A program made the position numbers and the translations under genes. This document shows, one piece after another, positions 56,701 through 64,000 of a stretch of DNA of 64,000 nt (position 1 is the first letter of the stretch; every line of letters starts with the position of its first letter). Source of the stretch: Nectonema munidae (lineage: Eukaryota > Nematomorpha > Nectonematoida > Nectonematidae); NCBI GenBank assembly GCA_030549495.1, contig JAUIRK010001038.1, forward strand, positions 1 to 64,000, in the 5' to 3' direction. Under the pieces are notes generated by a model. That model was not told the origin of the DNA and did not search any database. It was given only the letters and a program-made list of their open reading frames with translations.

Positions 56701-59700
56701 TTGGTTGTTGAGATTTAGTTTTCGGGGATTTTGGTTGTTGAGATTTAGTTTTCGGGGATTTTGGTTGTTGAGATTTAGTTTTCGGGGATTTTGGTTGTTG
56801 AGATTTAGTTTTCGGGGATTTTGGTTGTTGAGATTTAGTTTTCGGGGATTTTGGTTGTTGAGATTTAGTTTTCGGGGATTTTGGTTGTTGAGATTTAGTT
56901 TTCGGGGATTTTGGTTGTTGAGATTTAGTTTTCGGGGATTTTGGTTGTTAAGATTTAGTTTTCGGGGATTTTGGTTGTTAAGATTTAGTTTTCGGGGATT
57001 TTGGTTGTTAAGATTTAGTTTTCGGGGATTTTGGTTGTTAAGATTTAGTTTTCGGGGATTTTGGTTGTTAAGATTTAGTTTTCGGGGATTTTGGTTGTTG
57101 AGATTTAGTTTTCGGGGATTTTGGTTGTTGAGATTTAGTTTTCGGGGATTTTGGTTGTTAAGATTTAGTTTTCGGGGATTTTGGTTGTTAAGATTTAGTT
57201 TTCGGGGATTTTGGTTGTTGAGATTTAGTTTTCGGGGATTTTGGTTGTTGAGATTTAGTTTTCGGGGATTTTGGTTGTTGAGATTTAGTTTTCGGGGATT
57301 TTGGTTGTTGAGATTTAGTTTTCGGGGATTTTGGTTGTTGAGATTTAGTTTTCGGGGATTTTGGTTGTTGAGATTTAGTTTTCGGGGATTTTGGTTGTTG
57401 AGATTTAGTTTTCGGGGATTTTGGTTGTTGAGATTTAGTTTTCGGGGATTTTGGTTGTTGAGATTTAGTTTTCGGGGATTTTGGTTGTTGAGATTTAGTT
57501 TTCGGGGATTTTGGTTGTTGAGATTTAGTTTTCGGGGATTTTGGTTGTTAAGATTTAGTTTTCGGGGATTTTGGTTGTTAAGATTTAGTTTTCGGGGATT
57601 TTGGTTGTTAAGATTTAGTTTTCGGGGATTTTGGTTGTTAAGATTTAGTTTTCGGGGATTTTGGTTGTTGAGATTTAGTTTTCGGGGATTTTGGTTGTTG
57701 AGATTTAGTTTTCGGGGATTTTGGTTGTTGAGATTTAGTTTTCGGGGATTTTGGTTGTTGAGATTTAGTTTTCGGGGATTTTGGTTGTTGAGATTTAGTT
57801 TTCGGGGATTTTGGTTGTTGAGATTTAGTTTTCGGGGATTTTGGTTGTTGAGATTTAGTTTTCGGGGATTTTGGTTGTTGAGATTTAGTTTTCGGGGATT
57901 TTGGTTGTTGAGATTTAGTTTTCGGGGATTTTGGTTGTTGAGATTTAGTTTTCGGGGATTTTGGTTGTTGAGATTTAGTTTTCGGGGATTTTGGTTGTTA
58001 AGATTTAGTTTTCGGGGATTTTGGTTGTTGAGATTTAGTTTTCGGGGATTTTGGTTGTTGAGATTTAGTTTTCGGGGATTTTGGTTGTTGAGATTTAGTT
58101 TTCGGGGATTTTGGTTGTTGAGATTTAGTTTTCGGGGATTTTGGTTGTTGAGATTTAGTTTTCGGGGATTTTGGTTGTTGAGATTTAGTTTTCGGGGATT
58201 TTGGTTGTTGAGATTTAGTTTTCGGGGATTTTGGTTGTTGAGATTTAGTTTTCGGGGATTTTGGTTGTTAAGATTTAGTTTTCGGGGATTTTGGTTGTTA
58301 AGATTTAGTTTTCGGGGATTTTGGTTGTTGAGATTTAGTTTTCGGGGATTTTGGTTGTTGAGATTTAGTTTTCGGGGATTTTGGTTGTTGAGATTTAGTT
58401 TTCGGGGATTTTGGTTGTTGAGATTTAGTTTTCGGGGATTTTGGTTGTTGAGATTTAGTTTTCGGGGATTTTGGTTGTTGAGATTTAGTTTTCGGGGATT
58501 TTGGTTGTTGAGATTTAGTTTTCGGGGATTTTGGTTGTTGAGATTTAGTTTTCGGGGATTTTGGTTGTTGAGATTTAGTTTTCGGGGATTTTGGTTGTTG
58601 AGATTTAGTTTTCGGGGATTTTGGTTGTTGAGATTTAGTTTTCGGGGATTTTGGTTGTTGAGATTTAGTTTTCGGGGATTTTGGTTGTTGAGATTTAGTT
58701 TTCGGGGATTTTGGTTGTTGAGATTTAGTTTTCGGGGATTTTGGTTGTTGAGATTTAGTTTTCGGGGATTTTGGTTGTTGAGATTTAGTTTTCGGGGATT
58801 TTGGTTGTTGAGATTTAGTTTTCGGGGATTTTGGTTGTTGAGATTTAGTTTTCGGGGATTTTGGTTGTTGAGATTTAGTTTTCGGGGATTTTGGTTGTTG
58901 AGATTTAGTTTTCGCGGATTTTGGTTGTTGAGATTTAGTTTTCGGGGATTTTGGTTGTTGAGATTTAGTTTTCGGGGATTTTGGTTGTTGAGATTTAGTT
59001 TTCGCGGATTTTGGTTGTTGAGATTTAGTTTTCGCGGATTTTGGTTGTTGAGATTTAGTTTTCGCGGATTTTGGTTGTTGAGATTTAGTTTTCGCGGATT
59101 TTGGTTGTTGAGATTTAGTTTTCGCGGATTTTGGTTGTTGAGATTTAGTTTTCGCGGATTTTGGTTGTTGAGATTTAGTTTTCGCGGATTTTGGTTGTTG
59201 AGATTTAGTTTTCGCGGATTTTGGTTGTTGAGATTTAGTTTTCGCGGATTTTGGTTGTTGAGATTTAGTTTTCGCGGATTTTGGTTGTTGAGATTTAGTT
59301 TTCGCGGATTTTGGTTGTTGAGATTTAGTTTTCGCGGATTTTGGTTGTTGAGATTTAGTTTTCGCGGATTTTGGTTGTTGAGATTTAGTTTTCGCGGATT
59401 TTGGTTGTTGAGATTTAGTTTTCGCGGATTTTGGTTGTTGAGATTTAGTTTTCGCGGATTTTGGTTGTTGAGATTTAGTTTTCGCGGATTTTGGTTGTTG
59501 AGATTTAGTTTTCGCGGATTTTGGTTGTTGAGATTTAGTTTTCGCGGATTTTGGTTGTTGAGATTTAGTTTTCGCGGATTTTGGTTGTTGAGATTTAGTT
59601 TTCGCGGATTTTGGTTGTTGAGATTTAGTTTTCGCGGATTTTGGTTGTTGAGATTTAGTTTTCGCGGATTTTGGTTGTTGAGATTTAGTTTTCGCGGATT

Positions 59701-61175
59701 TTGGTTGTTGAGATTTAGTTTTCGCGGATTTTGGTTGTTGAGATTTAGTTTTCGCGGATTTTGGTTGTTGAGATTTAGTTTTCGCGGATTTTGGTTGTTG
59801 AGATTTAGTTTTCGCGGATTTTGGTTGTTGAGATTTAGTTTTCGCGGATTTTGGTTGTTGAGATTTAGTTTTCGCGGATTTTGGTTGTTGAGATTTAGTT
59901 TTCGCGGATTTTGGTTGTTGAGATTTAGTTTTCGCGGATTTTGGTTGTTGAGATTTAGTTTTCGCGGATTTTGGTTGTTGAGATTTAGTTTTCGCGGATT
60001 TTGGTTGTTGAGATTTAGTTTTCGCGGATTTTGGTTGTTGAGATTTAGTTTTCGCGGATTTTGGTTGTTGAGATTTAGTTTTCGCGGATTTTGGTTGTTG
60101 AGATTTAGTTTTCGCGGATTTTGGTTGTTGAGATTTAGTTTTCGCGGATTTTGGTTGTTGAGATTTAGTTTTCGCGGATTTTGGTTGTTGAGATTTAGTT
60201 TTCGCGGATTTTGGTTGTTGAGATTTAGTTTTCGCGGATTTTGGTTGTTGAGATTTAGTTTTCGCGGATTTTGGTTGTTGAGATTTAGTTTTCGCGGATT
60301 TTGGTTGTTGAGATTTAGTTTTCGCGGATTTTGGTTGTTGAGATTTAGCTTTCGCGGATTTTGGTTGTTGAGATTTAGCTTTCGCGGATTTTGGTTGTTG
60401 AGATTTAGCTTTCGCGGATTTTGGTTGTTGAGATTTAGCTTTCGCGGATTTTGGTTGTTGAGATTTAGCTTTCGCGGATTTTGGTTGTTGAGATTTAGCT
60501 TTCGCGGATTTTGGTTGTTGAGATTTAGCTTTCGCGGATTTTGGTTGTTGAGATTTAGCTTTCGCGGATTTTGGTTGTTGAGATTTAGCTTTCGCGGATT
60601 TTGGTTGTTGAGATTTAGCTTTCGCGGATTTTGGTTGTTGAGATTTAGCTTTCGCGGATTTTGGTTGTTGAGATTTAGCTTTCGCGGATTTTGGTTGTTG
60701 AGATTTAGCTTTCGCGGATTTTGGTTGTTGAGATTTAGCTTTCGCGGATTTTGGTTGTTGAGATTTAGCTTTCGCGGATTTTGGTTGTTGAGATTTAGCT
60801 TTCGCGGATTTTGGTTGTTGAGATTTAGCTTTCGCGGATTTTGGTTGTTGAGATTTAGCTTTCGCGGATTTTGGTTGTTGAGATTTAGCTTTCGCGGATT
60901 TTGGTTGTTGAGATTTAGCTTTCGCGGATTTTGGTTGTTGAGATTTAGCTTTCGCGGATTTTGGTTGTTGAGATTTAGCTTTCGCGGATTTTGGTTGTTG
61001 AGATTTAGCTTTCGCGGATTTTGGTTGTTGAGATTTAGCTTTCGCGGATTTTGGTTGTTGAGATTTAGCTTTCGCGGATTTTGGTTGTTGAGATTTAGTT
61101 TTTGGGGATTTTGGTTGTTGAGATTTATTTTGGTTGTTAAGATTTATTTTGGTTGTTGAGATTTATTTTTCGGGG
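53718..61175 (+). repeat. 30-bp minisatellite array, about 246 units
   Basis: The unit is GATTTTGGTTGTTGAGATTT followed by AGTTTTCGGG. Only three sites vary: TTGTTA or TTGTTG, TTCGGGG or TTCGCGG, and TTTAGT or TTTAGC. Variants occur in blocks. The TTA form is confined to the part left of about 58.3 kb, CGCGG is uniform from about 58,980, and TTTAGC is uniform from about 60,348 to 61,088. The last three units (61,090-61,175) are degenerate. The plus strand has one C in most units, so it is extremely T and G rich. The array is open for about 2,470 codons in one plus frame (LLRFSFRGFW repeated) but has no ATG; I do not call it a gene. Confidence 0.97.
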
Positions 61176-61690
61176 ATTTTGGCTAGATCGTGCGTTGGGG
61201 GTCGTTCACAATTGACGTCAACTAAAGGGGGGGGGGGGTATCCAATGTTGACATGAGCGGGTTGAAATTGATCAAAAAAGCTTGACGTCAATTGGGAAAA
61301 AGCATACTTTTAACAAAATTTTACCGCGCTTCGAAATTCATATAAGGAATTAGTGTTAATTCACAAAGAAATATTTCACGAAGTAAAGAAACTTTCGCTA
61401 CTCAAAGGCGTATTTACTTACATTACTTTACATTATTTTTTTTTTTGTTCATTATTGTATTGTATCCTTGTGTTTATCCTTTTACTAGTTATTGAAAAAT
61501 ATTCGAGAATTTATATTTCTAAAAAAATTATTTTGTTACTTCAAATACCTTTTTTTATTTCACAAAAAAATCGCTTAGCTTCCCTACATGTATTTAGGTG
61601 ATAATCATTTCCAACCTGATTTTACAAGCTTTTATTTAACCTTGCGGTTTTCACCTTTTTCGATCCTGATTTCCATATGAATTATTGGTA
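61176..61690. other. No gene seen; short G run
   Basis: A run of about 10 G lies near 61,228-61,237. The open frame at 61,353-61,601 is low-complexity and hydrophobic with no resemblance. Confidence 0.4.
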
Positions 61691-61696
61691 CCGAGT

Positions 61697-61800
61697 CAAA
61701 ATCTCCGCTAACCAAAATCTCCGCTAACCAAAATCTCCGCTAACCAAAATCTCCTCTACTAAAATCTCATCTACCAAAATCTCGGCTACCAAAATTTACG
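61697..61800. repeat. 16-bp tandem repeat related to the 30-bp array in inverted orientation
   Basis: AAAATCTCCGCTAACC is repeated three times exactly from 61,698, then decays over four more 15-16-bp units. It resembles the reverse complement of the array unit (AAAATC..CGC...AACC). Confidence 0.8.
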
Positions 61801-62560
61801 ATAATAATTTTCATAAAAATTTTAAATATCCCAAAACTAAAAACTGTTCAAATTTCTTATGTGAATCTTCGGAAGCAAAATTTCAAAGTTTTATCTCAAT
61901 TTTGTCAGATATTCTATAAACTGAATTTTTTCTAACTAAAACTTTTGAAATAATAACTTGAAAATTTCCAAAAAATGACGTTTAATTTCTTATATACCCT
62001 AAAATTTGAGTGGAGAAATATTTTGAAGGTTTACAAGAATATGCATGTTATGCTGAGTAATCTTAGCTAGACTTTTCTTAGTCGTAAATTTGTAGCTTCC
62101 TTAGCGAAGAAGATGCACTCGATTAATTTTCTTGATATTGAATCCAACCTCGTTGCGCGCGCACTCTACTTTACTTACGAATAGTAAATCAATAAATTTT
62201 CGCGATATTTTTAAACAATTCGCGAGAAATTTATGATTCGCGAAAATAAAACTAGAATCATATCCCTTCAAATTTTGTGACTTTTCCTAAAATCGCTAGC
62301 CGCATCTTTTGCTACCATTTTCATCGTAGTTGAATGACCCTTTCATGTCCAAAACTGTCAATCAAAATAAAGAATTAAACAAGATTTTGACATTATCTGT
62401 ATAACCTTATAACTTAGGATCCATATTATATGCTACCTTGAAAATTTATAATTATATACAGTTTGGAACGCATAACACTTTATATATTTAATTTTTTCAA
62501 TAATCATGGCTACTTTTTAAAAATGTCAATTAAAATTTTGATTAATCAGAAATATACCTA
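61801..62560. other. No gene seen
   Basis: AT-rich sequence without recognisable coding or repeats. Confidence 0.45.
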
Positions 62561-63104
62561 ATAAAATATTCTTTCAAATTTTACACCCAATATATGTTTT
62601 TATACTAAATCGGCCATGCTGGTTTCATTTCTGCACCTATTTTTTACATTTAGGATGTGAAAATACCTATAAGTGTTAATCAAATTTGCGGTTTCTTCTA
62701 AAAATTATCTCAAAAAACATTCATTCAAATTTTACAATGAAATATATGTGTTATACTAAATCGGCCATGCTGGTTTCATTTCTGGACTCATTTTTTACAT
62801 TTAGGATGTGAAAATACCTATAAGTCTTAATAAAATTTGCGGTTTACTTCTAAAAATTGTCTCCAAAAACATTTCTTCAAATTTTACATAAAATATATGT
62901 TTTATACTAAATCGTCCATGCTGGTTTCTTTTCTGGACTCATTTTTTACATTTAGGATGTGAAAATACCTATAAGTGAAAAACAATTTTGCGGTTTACTT
63001 TTAAAAATCTTTTCCAAAAACATTCATTCTAATTTTACAATGAGATATATGTTTTTATACCAAATCGTTTATGCTAGTTACATTTCTGGGCTAAGTTTTT
63101 GCCC
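62561..63104. repeat. 151-bp tandem repeat, about 3.6 units
   Basis: The word CGGCCATGCTGGTTTCATTT or a variant occurs at 62,611, 62,762, 62,913 and 63,066 (spacings 151, 151, 153). Shared neighbours are ACATTTAGGATGTGAAAATA and TTGCGGTTTACTTCT. The last unit breaks off in the pogo-like gene. Confidence 0.9.
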
Positions 63105-63839
63105 AGAACTCCCGTTTGATCGAATTTCACAATCATCGAATCTGGAATATTAAAAGCTTCAACTGCAGTTTTAATTTTGTTGATAAATTCTTCTTTGAGT
63201 TTTTCAAAATCAACAGGTAAATGTTTGGCTGCTTTTGTTCCTTTTCTTTTGACAATTTTCACTCTTTTCAAAAATGAATCAGCCCAAGATTTATTCAATT
63301 CAATAGAACCTCCATATTTTTTTAGTATGCTTCTATCATAATTTTCAATAATACCCAAAGCACTAGCAATAAGGATTGGTCTATTTATCACTCCACCACT
63401 TTTCCTCGGTGCTTTAATGTAGTTTTGTATACGCTTATCGAGTTATTCACCCAATAAAAGTGGTTTTCCACGTTTGATACTTTGAATTTCTTCTTCATCA
63501 GTTTTCTTTAATAATTCTTTGTACTTTTTGACATATTCTCTAATTGTCGACTCATTAAGAGAATGCTCTAATTTTTTACTAAAATATCCTGCAGCCGCAC
63601 AGTTTCCATGTAGAGAAGCAAACTTTGCAATTTTGACTTTATTTTCAGCACTTATTTTGTTGATAATTAATTTTTTTTCTTTTGCTGACTGAATTATTTT
63701 TGACAATAGATTCAACAGCTGCGTTAGCACTTTGGAAATCAGAAACTTGGGCATTTGAACATTTATCAACATCTGGTAAATTAAAAAAAGATTCTGTTTC
63801 TTTAGATGAACTAGAGGCAGATTTTAGCCAGCGCAGCAT
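63105..63839 (-). pseudogene. Pogo-like (Tigger/CENP-B type) transposase, truncated
   Basis: The minus strand begins MLRWLKSASSSSKETESFF. A helix-turn-helix DNA-binding region follows (ENKVKIAKFASLHGNCAAAG and LNESTIREYVKKYKELL), then the CENP-B-like part (NKSWADSFLKRVKIVKRKGT) and the first catalytic Asp in VKFDQTGV. Defects: a frameshift near 63,660, one in-frame TAA at about 63,443, and loss of everything after FDQTGV, where the gene runs into the 151-bp repeat at about 63,105. Known pogo enzymes are 450-600 residues; about half is left. Confidence 0.82.
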
Positions 63840-64000
63840 TTCTTTATAAAATTGTTTATATTAAAAGCCTAAATAATAATGAAGAACTAAATAAAATAAT
63901 TGAAAGTTCGTTAGTCAATCACTTTATTTTAAAAAAGAATGGAATTAAAAATATTACAAAATTATTTTACAATTAGCAAAACAAATTATTAGTAACCAAC
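63840..64000. other. No feature seen
   Basis: AT-rich sequence upstream of the pogo-like gene; no inverted terminus recognised before the window ends. Confidence 0.4.

Noticed and set aside
53718-61090. CRISPR array
   Set aside because: There are no spacers: the 30-bp unit follows itself directly. The genome is eukaryotic.
53718-61090. Telomeric repeat
   Set aside because: The unit is long and not of the TTAGG or TTAGGG kind, and unrelated sequence follows on both sides.
53735-61159. A 2,474-codon open frame of LLRFSFRGFW repeats
   Set aside because: It is a by-product of a 30-bp tandem array (length divisible by three), has no ATG, and encodes an implausible hydrophobic-basic peptide. Kept only as a finding about synonymous variants.

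Overview
This is a gene-poor, AT-rich piece of an animal genome. The mix of Helitron, piggyBac, hAT, Merlin, pogo, BEL/Pao, Copia and LINE sequences points to a metazoan, perhaps an arthropod; the sequence does not fix the species. I see no host gene I can name, no rRNA or tRNA gene and no CRISPR array. Almost everything recognisable is a transposon, a transposon fossil or a tandem repeat.

Layout: 1-1010 is a ~150-bp tandem repeat. 1.1-8.3 kb is AT-rich sequence with a hAT fragment (2.6-3.15 kb), a possible SINE (5.57 kb) and a decayed piggyBac on the minus strand (about 5.95-7.74 kb) that carries an odd inverted duplication. 8.32-17.0 kb is a cluster of about ten non-autonomous Helitron copies, mostly on the minus strand, interrupted by two unique stretches (13.07-14.20 and 15.18-15.48 kb) and by a probable assembly blend (11.83-12.48 kb). 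17.0-23.12 kb is a full-length Helitron with an open 1,624-codon Rep-helicase gene. An AT-rich satellite follows (23.6-26.5 kb), then a 5'-truncated second Helitron copy (27.03-29.48 kb).

29.7-43.0 kb is a transposon graveyard: a LINE reverse transcriptase (minus), a hAT transposase split by a Copia fossil, BEL/Pao pieces with one LTR, a second decayed piggyBac, a Merlin element with intact inverted repeats and target duplication, the 3' end of another hAT (minus), an LTR-type or DIRS-type reverse transcriptase fossil (minus) and a hAT-like MITE. 43.4-52.4 kb is a 157-bp satellite with higher-order structure, interrupted at 48,415-49,527 by a hAT deletion derivative with a clean 8-bp target duplication. 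53.72-61.1 kb is a ~246-copy array of a 30-bp unit. The window ends with a 151-bp tandem repeat and a truncated pogo-like transposase (minus).

The Helitron family is the main coherent system. Autonomous and short copies share the same 5' end, the same array of CCAAT-box motifs and the same 3' module bounded by a 23-bp inverted repeat. At 16,460 two copies meet in an exact tail-to-head junction, as rolling-circle replication would predict.
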